This document shows positions 39,271 through 47,904 of a stretch of DNA of 64,000 nucleotides, piece by piece. The stretch covers positions 1 through 64,000 of the forward strand of contig NZ_FOOK01000004.1 in assembly GCF_900113175.1 (NCBI RefSeq). The letters run 5' to 3'. The stretch is from Planifilum fulgidum. Lineage in GTDB: Bacteria; Bacillota; Bacilli; Thermoactinomycetales; DSM-44946. Position numbers and translations under genes: made by a program. The notes beneath the pieces are model-generated. The model ran no database searches, had not been told where the DNA came from, and saw only the letters and a program-made list of their open reading frames with translations. Within the stretch, counting starts at the first letter, position 1; the number at the start of each line of letters is the position of its first letter.

Positions 39271-39460
39271 AGGGGCGGTTGTGTGGGCACCGGGATATGA
39301 ATTCGGTCGGATCTTCGCAATAGGAGGCTCCTGACCCGGCGGAGAGAAGACGGTTGTCCGCTTTTCTTTCGAAAACGGATTGTTCCCTGGTGCCCCATGA
39401 CATCTGAAACGAAACCGCGAATGGACGGCTCTCCGTGCCGAAGCCCCCAGGACTTGCCGC

Positions 39461-39492
39461 AAAAAAATCCTCTCCGCGTTTTCGCGGAGAGG
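39461..39492 (-). terminator. Terminator of the minus-strand phosphoesterase gene
   Basis: Perfect 10-bp stem CCTCTCCGCG / CGCGGAGAGG; read on the minus strand it is followed by a run of seven T within 39461-39468. Confidence 0.85.
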
Positions 39493-39511
39493 CGGTTGGG
39501 CGGCCGGTGAC

Positions 39512-40246
39512 TCACCTCCCGGCAGGGCTTGTCGCTTCCCGGACGACGCGGATGAGGAGATCGCGATTGGGGTAGCCGCCGTTTGTGAACTGCTTCACCA
39601 CTTTTTCCACATCGTAGGGGACCCGCTGGATGGTCACGCGGAAGCGGTCCCCCTCCGCCTCCACGAGGGCGTAGGAGGCCTGCGGCAGGCCGTCGAAGGG
39701 AAGGCCGACGCTGCCGGTGTTGACGATGCAGCGGCCGTCAATGAAGCGGATATAGGGGAGATGGATGTGGGCGCAGACAAACAGCCGGATGCCGTCGCGA
39801 CTCATCATCCGCACTTTCATCGTCGCCGCATCCGTTTCCGGAGGGACCACGTCAAACAGGCTCTCCGGCGTGGCGTGAAAAGCGTGGACCCGAATCGTTT
39901 CCGAAAGCTCCAGTTCAAGGCTTTCGGGAAGATGGCGCAGGTATTGCAGATCTTTCTCCTCCAGCTGCGCGGCCGTCCACTCGCGTTCCCGGTTCATCAT
40001 CGCCCTGGCCGCCTCCGGCACCTCCCCGGGCCGCACCCCCCGCACCGTCCACTCGTCGGCGTTCCCCTTGATTACGTCGGCGGTCAGGCTTTGCACCCGT
40101 TCCAGCACCCGCTTCGGTTCGGGTCCGCGGAAGGCGATGTCGCCCAGCACCGCGATCCGGTCGACCTTTCGCTTCTCGATGTCCTCCAGGACGGCATCCA
40201 GCGCCACTCCGTTTCCGTGGATGTCGGCGATAAAGGCGACGCGCAC
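39512..40246 (-). CDS. Metallophosphoesterase (YfcE/MJ0936-like)
   Basis: 244 residues starting at GTG behind AGGAGG. Calcineurin-like motifs in order: AFIADIHGNGVAL, AVLGDIAFRGPE, IKGNADEW, VHAFHATPE and CAHIHLPYI. There is no signal peptide, so it is cytoplasmic; the substrate (phosphodiester or diadenosine polyphosphate) cannot be told. A long upstream frame extension is a shadow of the next gene. Confidence 0.88.
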   Translation of the reverse strand: MRVAFIADIHGNGVALDAVLEDIEKRKVDRIAVLGDIAFRGPEPKRVLERVQSLTADVIKGNADEWTVRGVRPGEVPEAARAMMNREREWTAAQLEEKDLQYLRHLPESLELELSETIRVHAFHATPESLFDVVPPETDAATMKVRMMSRDGIRLFVCAHIHLPYIRFIDGRCIVNTGSVGLPFDGLPQASYALVEAEGDRFRVTIQRVPYDVEKVVKQFTNGGYPNRDLLIRVVREATSPAGR

Positions 40247-40332
40247 AGGAAATTCCTCCTTTTTGTGTTTGCATGTCCCGACCCTCATAGGCGGTCCGCC
40301 GGGCGGCGAATCGCCGGAGCCGGTTGCGCCCG

Positions 40333-40851
40333 TCAACCGGCGGCCCGATTTTCCAAATCCCGCAAAAAGCGGGAAACATCCCGGGGGCCTTTCAGCACGA
40401 TGATCCGTTTGCCGCGCGCGTGTTTCAGTTTTTCCTGGATCAGGGGCCTCCGGATCCGGGGAAATTGCCAGATCCACCGCAAGAAGGGAAGGTCGATCTT
40501 CTCGGGACAACCGGGAGGCAGATCCGGCCGGGAGCGTCCCCGGTTCCGCCACCACCGCTTGATCACCCGCCACAGGCAGAGGAGGCGGGGGAAATCGAGG
40601 AAAATCACCGTGTCCGCCTCCGCCAGGCGGATGTCGATGGTTTTGGTGTAATTTCCGTCCATGATCCAGGCGTCCCGACGGGTGAGCCTTTCCACCCGGC
40701 GGAGCCATTCCGCCTCGGAGGGTTCGATCCATCCCGGTTTCCAGTAGTGGACATCGAGATGGATCACTTCGATGTCCAACATCCGGCCCAGGCGGCGGGC
40801 GAGGGTGGACTTGCCGGAACCGGCGGAGCCGACGATCATGATTTTCTTCAT
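40333..40851 (-). CDS. P-loop NTPase, topology-modulation (FlaR) family
   Basis: 172 residues. Walker A MIVGSAGSGKSTLARRLG at the N terminus, then HLDVHYWKPGW, the WIMDGNYTKTIDIRLAEAD segment and a Trp/Arg-rich middle (LLCLWRVIKRWWRNRGRSR), all typical of adenylate-kinase-like proteins labelled topology modulation protein. The real reaction is unknown. AAAGGG lies upstream of the ATG on the minus strand. Confidence 0.85.
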   Translation of the reverse strand: MKKIMIVGSAGSGKSTLARRLGRMLDIEVIHLDVHYWKPGWIEPSEAEWLRRVERLTRRDAWIMDGNYTKTIDIRLAEADTVIFLDFPRLLCLWRVIKRWWRNRGRSRPDLPPGCPEKIDLPFLRWIWQFPRIRRPLIQEKLKHARGKRIIVLKGPRDVSRFLRDLENRAAG

Positions 40852-41493
40852 CGCTTCATCCCTTTCACGTTGGAAAATCGGGGTTGAAAGAGGGGTCAGA
40901 GGCCGCTTGCGTCCCCTCCCCGTGTCATCGCATCCGGCTGCCCGATGCTCACCGGGCCTTGTTCGCCGCCCTTCCCGGTTGTCCTGGGCTTCCGACGGCT
41001 CCTTGGCGGCGCAGATCCCCCTTGCCGCGTGCCTCCGGCTGTTTCTCGGCCCGCTTTTCGACGGTCCGTTTCAGATGATTCCGCTGAGTGCCTCCGTCGG
41101 TCACCACGGCGCGGACAATCCTTCATGGGCGGGGAAAGTCCAAGGTCCCGGGCGGAGGGAGGGCTGGAGGCCGCTTCTTAAACGGCGCAAGATGTTTGCT
41201 GCGTCGGGGTATCCGCCGAAGGGCTCAAGACAGCAGTGTGCCGGGTAAGAGGGTCATGGCCCGCGGGATGAGGGGGCGATCGGACAAGGGGTGAGGAAGG
41301 CAAGGGTGGCTGCGGCGGGGCCGATTTCCGCGAAATTGCGGTTCGGCGCCGCGGCGACGATGGTGACGATGGCGACCCGTGGGGTCAGCAGAACGGACCG
41401 CCGAATGCCCATCATGCAGTGACGGCGGTCCAAGCTGAGGATCTCCTCTCGCGGATGTCTCCCACCGTTTGAGCCCCCGGGCCTTTCCCCAAG
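40852..41493. other. Gene-free stretch
   Basis: About 640 GC-rich bases without a supported gene on either strand. Open frames lack ribosome sites and known motifs. No tRNA or riboswitch was recognised. Confidence 0.45.
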
Positions 41494-41522
41494 CAAAAAG
41501 GCTCCCGGCGGAGCGGGAGACC
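41494..41522 (-). terminator. Terminator of the DUF2759/prli42 transcript
   Basis: Stem GGTCTCCCG / CGGGAGCC (one extra base), read on the minus strand, with a TTTTTGC tail. It lies 17 bases beyond the DUF2759 stop. Confidence 0.75.
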
Positions 41523-41538
41523 TTTTGGGTGGGATGAT

Positions 41539-41709
41539 TTACTGCAGACCGACGAAAGCGTCGTACAGCGCCAGTCCGGTGACGCCGATCAGGGCGAGGC
41601 TGAACAGCCCTCCGACGAAAAAGCCGAAGCGGTTACCCGTCTTTTTGTTGTGGAGGGTTCCGATCACAGCCAGAATGCTCATCAGCACCAGGATGATCAC
41701 CATGTACAT
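41539..41709 (-). CDS. DUF2759-like small membrane protein
   Basis: 56 residues with two hydrophobic helices (MVIILVLMSILAVIGTLH and RFGFFVGGLFSLALIGVTG) separated by a basic turn NKKTGN. Size and pattern resemble DUF2759 (YqgW-like) proteins; the match is by eye only. The ATG at 41709 follows GCGGGTGAT. An upstream GTG would add four residues. Confidence 0.7.
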   Translation of the reverse strand: MYMVIILVLMSILAVIGTLHNKKTGNRFGFFVGGLFSLALIGVTGLALYDAFVGLQ

Positions 41710-41760
41710 TGAAGAAATCACCCGCTTTGCGTCAGATGTTTGTTCGAAGAAGACGAGGCA

Positions 41761-41853
41761 TCAGAAAAAGAGTCCGACCCCGGTCAAGACGGTGGTCACC
41801 ACCAGCGCGAAGATGATGGTATAGACGACCAGTTTGATCCACAGGGGTTTCAC
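41761..41853 (-). CDS. prli42: Probable stressosome-associated miniprotein Prli42
   Basis: 30 residues: GTG start, short basic N terminus (MKPLWIKLVV), then a single membrane helix to the stop (YTIIFALVVTTVLTGVGLFF). The length, the Lys before a VVY start of the helix and the T-x-L-x-G-x-x-x-F ending recall Prli42, which tethers the stressosome to the membrane in Listeria. AGGTGA lies 8 bases before this GTG; a GTG 12 bases further upstream lacks a spaced ribosome site. A sigma-A promoter lies just upstream. Homology is judged by eye. Confidence 0.65.
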   Translation of the reverse strand: MKPLWIKLVVYTIIFALVVTTVLTGVGLFF

Positions 41854-41876
41854 CAGGCGATTCACCTCACTGTGTT

Positions 41877-41905
41877 ATTGTATCCAACTTCTCACCGGAT
41901 GTCCA
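41877..41905 (-). promoter_or_regulatory. Sigma-A promoter for prli42 and DUF2759
   Basis: On the minus strand TGGACA, a 17-base spacer and TACAAT, one mismatch in each hexamer, 24 bases upstream of the prli42 start. Confidence 0.7.
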
Positions 41906-42113
41906 TGACCAAAGAGGGAAACCTTGTGCGGCGTCCCGGCCGGGGGAGGTGCGGCAAGGCGTCCGAAGATCCGGCATTCATCCAGCGCGGAGGGCTTTCC
42001 TTTTCGGGGGATTGGAACCCCTTTCATCGATCTCCTAGGGAGAAGGTTTTTTTGATATCATAAAAAGAGTGAGCGTGCAAAACAGATCATTGGCTTCAAG
42101 GGGGAAAGAGAGG

Positions 42114-43766
42114 GTGGCGGAGAAAGCGTTTGAGCGGCTGTATCAGGAGTGGCTGGAGAAGACCGAGGAACTTCTCGCCAAATTTCCGGAACGAAAGGAA
42201 CGGTTCACCACCCTTTCCGGAATAGAGGTTGAGCGCCTGTATACACGGCTTGTGGACGAAAAGCGATTGATCGAAAAAATCGGGTTTCCCGGAGAGTATC
42301 CCTATACGCGGGGGATTCGGCCGACGATGTACCGCGGGAGGTACTGGACGATGCGTCAGTACGCCGGGTACGGGTCGGCGGAGGAGACCAACCGCCGGTT
42401 TCGCTATTTGTTGGAACAGGGACAGACCGGCCTGTCCGTCGCCTTTGATCTTCCGACGCAGATCGGATACGATTCCGACGATCCGATGGCGGCGGGGGAA
42501 GTGGGCAAAGTGGGCGTGGCCATCGATTCCCTGGAAGACATGGAGCGTTTGTTCGAAGGGATTCCCCTGGATCAGGTGAGCACATCGATGACCATCAACG
42601 CGCCGGCGTCGGTGCTGCTGGCGATGTACATCGCGGTTGCCGAGAAACAGGGCGTTCCGCCGGAAAAACTCCGGGGGACGATCCAGAACGACATCCTGAA
42701 GGAATACATCGCCCGGGGCACCTATATCTTTCCCCCGAAACCGTCGATGCGCCTGATCACCGACATCTTCGCCTTCTGCGCCGAGCGGGTTCCCCGGTGG
42801 AACACGATCAGCATCAGCGGATATCACATCCGTGAAGCGGGCTCGACGGCGGTGCAGGAGGTGGCCTTCACCCTCGCCAACGGAATCGCCTACGTGAAGG
42901 CGGCCCTGGACAAGGGATTGGACGTGGACGAGTTCGCGCCGAGGCTCTCCTTTTTCTTCAACGCCCACAACCACTTCTTCGAAGAGATTGCCAAGTTTCG
43001 GGCCGCCCGGCGCATGTGGGCGCGGATCATGAAGGAGCGGTTCGGCGCCAAGGATCCGCGTTCGCTCCAGCTCCGCTTCCACACCCAGACGGGCGGCTCC
43101 ACCCTGACCGCCCAACAGCCGGACAACAACATCGTCCGGGTCGCCCTGCAGGCGTTGGCCGCGGTGCTGGGAGGAACCCAGAGTCTGCACACCAATGCCC
43201 GGGATGAGGCCCTGGCCCTGCCGACGGAGGAGTCCGCGCGCATCGCCCTGCGCACCCAGCAGATCATCGCCTACGAGACCGGCGTGGCGGACACCGTGGA
43301 TCCCCTGGGCGGCTCCTTCTACGTGGAAGCCCTCACGGACAAGATCGAGGAGGAAGCGGTGAAATATATCGAAAAGATCGATGAGATGGGGGGCGCCGTC
43401 GCCGCGGTGGAACAGGGGTTCATGCAGCGGGAGATTCACCGCGCGGCGCTGGAAACCCAGCGCCGGATCGAATCGGGCGAAGAGGTGGTGGTCGGTGTGA
43501 ACCGCTTCCGTATGGAAGAGGAACCCGAACCCCAGCTGCTCCGGGTGGATCCGTCCCTGGCCAAGCGGCAGATCGAACGGCTCAAGGATCTCCGCAGCCG
43601 CCGTGACGCCGGGAAAGTGGAGGAATCTCTGGCGGCCCTGAAGCGGGCGGCGGAAGGGACGGACAACCTGATGCCGTACATTCTCGACGCGGTGCGCGCC
43701 TATGCCACCGTGGGGGAAATCTGCCATGCCCTGCGCGAGGTGTTTGGCGAATACCAACCGGTGTAA
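42114..43766 (+). CDS. mcmA: Methylmalonyl-CoA mutase, large (catalytic) subunit
   Basis: 550 residues when started at GTG 42114, which has AGGGGG upstream; GTG 42069 would add 15 residues but lacks a ribosome site. It carries only the CoA-binding TIM-barrel half; the B12 domain is a separate gene. Substrate residues fit methylmalonyl-CoA rather than isobutyryl-CoA: Tyr73 in [17 protein letters not shown] and Arg201 in [14 protein letters not shown]. It interconverts methylmalonyl- and succinyl-CoA. Confidence 0.92.
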   Translation: MAEKAFERLYQEWLEKTEELLAKFPERKERFTTLSGIEVERLYTRLVDEKRLIEKIGFPGEYPYTRGIRPTMYRGRYWTMRQYAGYGSAEETNRRFRYLLEQGQTGLSVAFDLPTQIGYDSDDPMAAGEVGKVGVAIDSLEDMERLFEGIPLDQVSTSMTINAPASVLLAMYIAVAEKQGVPPEKLRGTIQNDILKEYIARGTYIFPPKPSMRLITDIFAFCAERVPRWNTISISGYHIREAGSTAVQEVAFTLANGIAYVKAALDKGLDVDEFAPRLSFFFNAHNHFFEEIAKFRAARRMWARIMKERFGAKDPRSLQLRFHTQTGGSTLTAQQPDNNIVRVALQALAAVLGGTQSLHTNARDEALALPTEESARIALRTQQIIAYETGVADTVDPLGGSFYVEALTDKIEEEAVKYIEKIDEMGGAVAAVEQGFMQREIHRAALETQRRIESGEEVVVGVNRFRMEEEPEPQLLRVDPSLAKRQIERLKDLRSRRDAGKVEESLAALKRAAEGTDNLMPYILDAVRAYATVGEICHALREVFGEYQPV

Positions 43767-43852
43767 TCCCGTCGTTGATCCGGTTTCAAATTGCGCGGAA
43801 GACGTTCCTGCCCGTGACGGCCGGGCGAGATGAGAGATCGAGGTGACGAGGA

Positions 43853-44263
43853 ATGAATCGACCCATTCGCGTGCTGGTGGCCAAGCCGGGGTTGGACGGC
43901 CATGACCGGGGAGCCCTGGTCATCGCCCAAGCTCTCCGGGATGAGGGGATGGAAGTGATCTATACGGGGCTGCGCCAGTCTCCGGAACAGATCGTGAACA
44001 CGGCCATCCAGGAGGACGTGGACGTGATCGGGCTGTCCTGCCTTTCCGGCGCCCACAACGAGCTCTTTCCCGAGGTGACCCGCCTCCTCCGGGAAAAGGG
44101 GGCCGGGGACATTCTGGTGATCGGCGGGGGAACGATTCCCCGATCGGACATTCCCTTTCTGGAAAAACACGGGATCGCCAAGGTGTTCACCCCGGGAACC
44201 CCGACCAAGGAGACGGCGGATTTTATCCGCAAAGCGTTGGCGGAAAGGAAGGGGAGCCGATGA
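43853..44263 (+). CDS. mcmB: Methylmalonyl-CoA mutase, B12-binding subunit
   Basis: 136 residues, a stand-alone cobalamin-binding domain. The DxHxxG motif that supplies the lower axial His is [18 protein letters not shown], with the partner segments [16 protein letters not shown] and [11 protein letters not shown]. It completes the split mutase. It overlaps the epimerase gene by a few bases. Confidence 0.93.
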   Translation: MNRPIRVLVAKPGLDGHDRGALVIAQALRDEGMEVIYTGLRQSPEQIVNTAIQEDVDVIGLSCLSGAHNELFPEVTRLLREKGAGDILVIGGGTIPRSDIPFLEKHGIAKVFTPGTPTKETADFIRKALAERKGSR

Positions 44264-44688
44264 GCCGGACCGTCGATCCCAAAAAGATCAGCCACATCGG
44301 AATCGCGGTGAGGGATCTGGAGGCGGCCCTGCCCCTTTACACGGACGTTTTGGGACTCGCCCTGGAGGGGGTGGAGACGGTTCCGAGCGAAGGGGTGAAG
44401 GTGGCGTTTCTGCGGATCGGCGAAACGCGGATCGAGCTGCTCGAGCCCCTCGGTCCGGACAGCCCCATCGCCTCTTTTCTGGAAAAGAGGGGAGAGGGGA
44501 TCCACCACATCGCGCTGGAAGTGGACGGGATCGAGGAGCGGCTGCGTTTGCTTTCGGAGAAGGGAATCCGCCTGATTCACGAGCGCCCGAAACAGGGAGC
44601 GCACGGAGCCCGCATCGCCTTCCTGCATCCCAAGGCGACGGGCGGCGTGCTGTACGAATTGTGCGAACCGGACAAGACGGAATCCTAG
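44260..44688 (+). CDS. mce: Methylmalonyl-CoA epimerase
   Basis: 142 residues, glyoxalase fold with two repeats. Metal ligands are visible in [30 protein letters not shown] and the C-terminal [10 protein letters not shown]. It converts (S)- to (R)-methylmalonyl-CoA for the mutase. The ATG overlaps the end of mcmB. Confidence 0.93.
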   Translation: MSRTVDPKKISHIGIAVRDLEAALPLYTDVLGLALEGVETVPSEGVKVAFLRIGETRIELLEPLGPDSPIASFLEKRGEGIHHIALEVDGIEERLRLLSEKGIRLIHERPKQGAHGARIAFLHPKATGGVLYELCEPDKTES

Positions 44689-44712
44689 CTTTGCAGCAGA
44701 CGGAGGGAAGCC

Positions 44713-46254
44713 ATGTATCGCAAGATTGACGAATTGGCGGAAAGACGCCGGAAAGTGGAAATGGGCGGCGGGGAGGAAAAGATCCGCGCCCAGCATGAAC
44801 GGGGAAAACTGACCGCCCGGGAGCGGGTGGATCTGCTCCTGGACGAGGGAACCTTTGTCGAGCTGAACCCCTTTGTGGAACACCGGGCCACCCACTTCGG
44901 GATGGACAAGGTGGAAGCCCCCGGGGAAGGGGTGCTGACCGGCTTTGGAAAGATTCACGGCCGCCCGGTGTATGTCTTCGCCCAGGATTTTACGGTTTTC
45001 GGCGGTGCGCTCGGGGAGATGCACGCCCTGAAGATCGCCCGGATCATGGATTTGGCGGCCAAGAACGGAGCCCCCGTCATCGGGTTGAATGATTCGGGCG
45101 GGGCGCGGATCCAGGAGGGCGTCGTTTCCCTGGACGGATACGGGCACATCTTTTATCGCAATTCGATTTATTCGGGCGTGATTCCGCAGATTTCGGTCAT
45201 CATGGGTCCCTGTGCCGGCGGGGCCGTCTATTCCCCGGCGATCACCGATTTCGTTTTCATGGTGGAGAAGACCAGCCAGATGTTCATCACCGGGCCCAAG
45301 GTGATCGAAACCGTCACCGGAGAAAAGATTTCCGCCGAGGATCTGGGCGGTGCCCGCATCCATTCGTCGGTGAGCGGAAACGCCCACTTCATCGCGCCGT
45401 CGGAGCCGGAAGCGCTGGATCAGGTGCGAAAACTTTTAAGTTATCTGCCCCAGAACAACATGGAGGACCCGCCGCGGGTGTATGCCAAGGAAGACGACGG
45501 GTGGAACGAGGAACTGGCGGAGGTCGTCCCGGTGGAAGGGACCAAGGTGTACGATGTCCGGGAGGTGATTCACCGGGTCCTGGACGAGGACAGCTTCTTT
45601 GAGGTGCACGAGCGGTTCGCCCGCAACATCGTCGTCGGCTTCGGACGGATCGACGGATACAGCGTCGGGGTCGTGGCCAACCAGCCGAAGGTGATGGCCG
45701 GGGGATTGGACATCGACTCCTCGGACAAATTGAGCCGGTTTGTCCGTTTCTGCGATTGCTTCAACATCCCGATCATCACCTTTGTGGATGTGACCGGGTT
45801 TTTCCCGGGGGTGAACCAGGAACACCGGGGCATCATCCGCCACGGGGCGAAAATCCTTTACGCCTACTCCGAAGCGACGGTGCCCAAGATCACGGTCATT
45901 CTCCGGAAAGCCTACGGCGGCGCCTATGTGGCCCTCAACAGCAAGGCGATCGGAGCCGACCTGGTATACGCCTGGCCGAGCGCCGAGGTGGCGGTGATGG
46001 GACCGGAAGGGGCGGCCAACATCATCTTCAGCAAGGAAATCGCGGCCAGCGACGACCCGGAACGCACCCGGCGGGAGAAAATCGAGGAGTACCGTCGCCA
46101 GTTCGCCAATCCGTACGTGGCCGCTTCCCGGGGGATGGTGGACGATGTGATCGATCCCCGGGAAACCCGCAAAAAGCTGAAGGAAGGACTGGAAATGCTG
46201 CGGACAAAGCGGGAAAGCCGCCCGCCGAAAAAGCACGGGAACATTCCGCTGTGA
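44713..46254 (+). CDS. mmdA: Propionyl-CoA carboxylase/methylmalonyl-CoA decarboxylase carboxyltransferase subunit
   Basis: 513 residues of the AccA/B-type carboxyltransferase family: GGARIQEGVVSLDGYGHIFY, IMGPCAGGAVYSPAITDF and the second half VTGFFPGVNQEHRGIIRHGA. It moves carboxyl between biotin and propionyl-CoA. No biotin carboxylase or carrier lies in this operon, so either accB-accC or other subunits must serve it. ATG 44713 follows GGAGGGAAGCC. Confidence 0.92.
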   Translation: MYRKIDELAERRRKVEMGGGEEKIRAQHERGKLTARERVDLLLDEGTFVELNPFVEHRATHFGMDKVEAPGEGVLTGFGKIHGRPVYVFAQDFTVFGGALGEMHALKIARIMDLAAKNGAPVIGLNDSGGARIQEGVVSLDGYGHIFYRNSIYSGVIPQISVIMGPCAGGAVYSPAITDFVFMVEKTSQMFITGPKVIETVTGEKISAEDLGGARIHSSVSGNAHFIAPSEPEALDQVRKLLSYLPQNNMEDPPRVYAKEDDGWNEELAEVVPVEGTKVYDVREVIHRVLDEDSFFEVHERFARNIVVGFGRIDGYSVGVVANQPKVMAGGLDIDSSDKLSRFVRFCDCFNIPIITFVDVTGFFPGVNQEHRGIIRHGAKILYAYSEATVPKITVILRKAYGGAYVALNSKAIGADLVYAWPSAEVAVMGPEGAANIIFSKEIAASDDPERTRREKIEEYRRQFANPYVAASRGMVDDVIDPRETRKKLKEGLEMLRTKRESRPPKKHGNIPL

Positions 46255-46265
46255 GGGGGGAAATC

Positions 46266-46697
46266 TTGGGGAAGAAACGTTCGTCGCCCATTGCGGTCTA
46301 CCGGATCGGGGCCGCCTCCTCCGGGCGGGGGAGCGGCCGAATTTCCGGATCCGGCGCGGCTGCCCGCCGGGTCTACCTGCACGGGGCTTATTGGGTGACG
46401 TTTGTCCGCGGCCGGCGGGACCGGTCCCCGTGGAGGGAAGCGGGAAGAAGGCAGCTGTTTGCGCAGCGGGACCACACCAAGGGTCGGTGGACGGGCAACG
46501 CCGGAGGCGATCGGCTGAATTCCTGCGGTTTCGTCCGGGACCCTTGGCGGAAGCCGGTTTCCCCCTTTTCGCCTCCGGGGAACGACGGCGGACGAAGGCC
46601 CGCTGCGGGGAAATCCACCAAATCACGGGAGGAAAGAGCCATTGATCAACCGGGATCGTCTGTTGAAAGAATTTCTGGAGTTGGTGCAGACGGATAG
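46266..46697 (+). CDS. Hypothetical basic protein after mmdA
   Basis: 143 residues starting at TTG with GGGGGG 5 bases upstream, a real-looking start. The N-terminal half contains RSPWREAGRRQLFAQRD, which recalls the SPW-x-x-AGR tail of small proteins that often follow MmdA genes. The second half looks compositional and overlaps the next gene by 55 bases. It could be a degraded or chance frame. Confidence 0.35.
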   Translation: MGKKRSSPIAVYRIGAASSGRGSGRISGSGAAARRVYLHGAYWVTFVRGRRDRSPWREAGRRQLFAQRDHTKGRWTGNAGGDRLNSCGFVRDPWRKPVSPFSPPGNDGGRRPAAGKSTKSREERAIDQPGSSVERISGVGADG

Positions 46698-47763
46698 CGA
46701 GACGGGGGATGAACGGGCGATCTGCGACCTGTTGAAGGAGAAGCTGACGGCCCTCGGACTGGAAGTGACCGAGGACGGTTCGGCGGCCGCCACGGGACAC
46801 GGGGCGGGCAATTTGGTGGCCACCCTGGAGGGGAATGTGGAGAAGGCCCCCGTCATCTACTTCACCTGCCACATGGACACCGTTGCGCCGGGGAAGGGGG
46901 TAAAACCCCGCATCGAGGACGGCTATGTGATGTCGGACGGGACGACGGTGTTGGGGAGCGATGACAAGGCGGGGCTGGCCGCGCTGCTGGAGGGGATCCG
47001 CGTTCTGAAGGAGCGGAACATCCCCCACGGAACGATCCAGCTGGTCATCACCGCCGGGGAAGAATCGGGCCTCGTCGGAGCCCGCCATCTGGAGAGGGAT
47101 CTTTTGCGCGCCGACTTCGGGTTTGCCCTGGATTCCAACGGACCGGTCGGCGAGATCATCACCTCCGCCCCTTCCCAGGTGAAGCTCACCGTCACCATCA
47201 TCGGAAAAGCCGCCCACGCCGGCGTCAATCCCGAGGAGGGGATCAGCGCCATCCAGGTGGCCAGCCGGGCGATCTCCAACATGCCCCTCGGCCGCATCGA
47301 CCATGAGACGACGGCCAACATCGGCCGGTTCCAGGGCGGAACGGCGATGAACATCGTGCCGGAACGGGTGGAGATCGTCGCCGAAGCCCGCAGCCGGGAA
47401 GAGGAGAAATTGGAACGCCAAGTGGAAAAGATGGTCCGGGCTTTCCGGGAGGCCGCCGAGGAGGCCGGCGCCCGGGCGGACATCCGTGTCGAGAAGATGT
47501 ATCCGGCCTTCAAGCACGGTGAATCGGATAAAGTGGTGCGGAAGGCGTCGGAAGCCGTCAAACGCGTGGGCCGCGAGCCGCGCATTCTGGCCAGCGGCGG
47601 CGGGAGCGACGCCAACATCTTCAACGGCTATGGCGTTCCGACGGTCAATCTGGGCATCGGTTACGAGGAAATCCACACCACCAAGGAGCGGATGCCGCTG
47701 TCCGAGCTGGAAAAGGCGGCGGAGCTGGTGGTCGCCCTGGTCGAGGTGTCCCGGGAGGGATAG
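46642..47763 (+). CDS. M20 family metallopeptidase (YqjE/PepT-like)
   Basis: 373 residues starting at TTG behind GGGAGGAAAG. Metal and catalytic residues lie in YFTCHMDTVAPG, LGSDDKAGLAALL, ITAGEESGLVGARHL and the C-terminal GYEEIHTTKERM. A dimerisation domain is inserted at about residues 175-285. It follows mmdA as yqjE does in Bacillus. The substrate is probably a short peptide or acyl-amino acid, unproven. Confidence 0.88.
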   Translation: MINRDRLLKEFLELVQTDSETGDERAICDLLKEKLTALGLEVTEDGSAAATGHGAGNLVATLEGNVEKAPVIYFTCHMDTVAPGKGVKPRIEDGYVMSDGTTVLGSDDKAGLAALLEGIRVLKERNIPHGTIQLVITAGEESGLVGARHLERDLLRADFGFALDSNGPVGEIITSAPSQVKLTVTIIGKAAHAGVNPEEGISAIQVASRAISNMPLGRIDHETTANIGRFQGGTAMNIVPERVEIVAEARSREEEKLERQVEKMVRAFREAAEEAGARADIRVEKMYPAFKHGESDKVVRKASEAVKRVGREPRILASGGGSDANIFNGYGVPTVNLGIGYEEIHTTKERMPLSELEKAAELVVALVEVSREG

Positions 47764-47797
47764 TTTGAGCGGGCGGTCGCTTATACCGATCGGGAAT

Positions 47798-47828
47798 GGG
47801 GAGCCTTTTGGCTCCCCTTTGCTGTTTT
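47798..47828 (+). terminator. Terminator of the methylmalonyl operon
   Basis: Perfect 8-bp stem GGGGAGCC / GGCTCCCC with a TTTT loop, followed by TTTGCTGTTTT. Confidence 0.8.
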
Positions 47829-47904
47829 GGGCCGCCGTACATATTTTTGCTCTTTCCTGCATACCCTTTCCCCGAACTTTTCAGCCTTCGGGGGGGGTGA
47901 AGGG

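Noticed and set aside
41131-41141. GGGGAAAGTCC resembling the conserved P4 motif of RNase P RNA
   Set aside because: Only this short match is present; none of the other conserved RNase P blocks follow in the next 350 bases on either strand.
42031-42053. Small TCTCC/GGAGA hairpin with a T run upstream of mcmA, considered as a riboswitch terminator
   Set aside because: Stem of only 5 bp and no cobalamin-riboswitch B12-box sequence recognised upstream.
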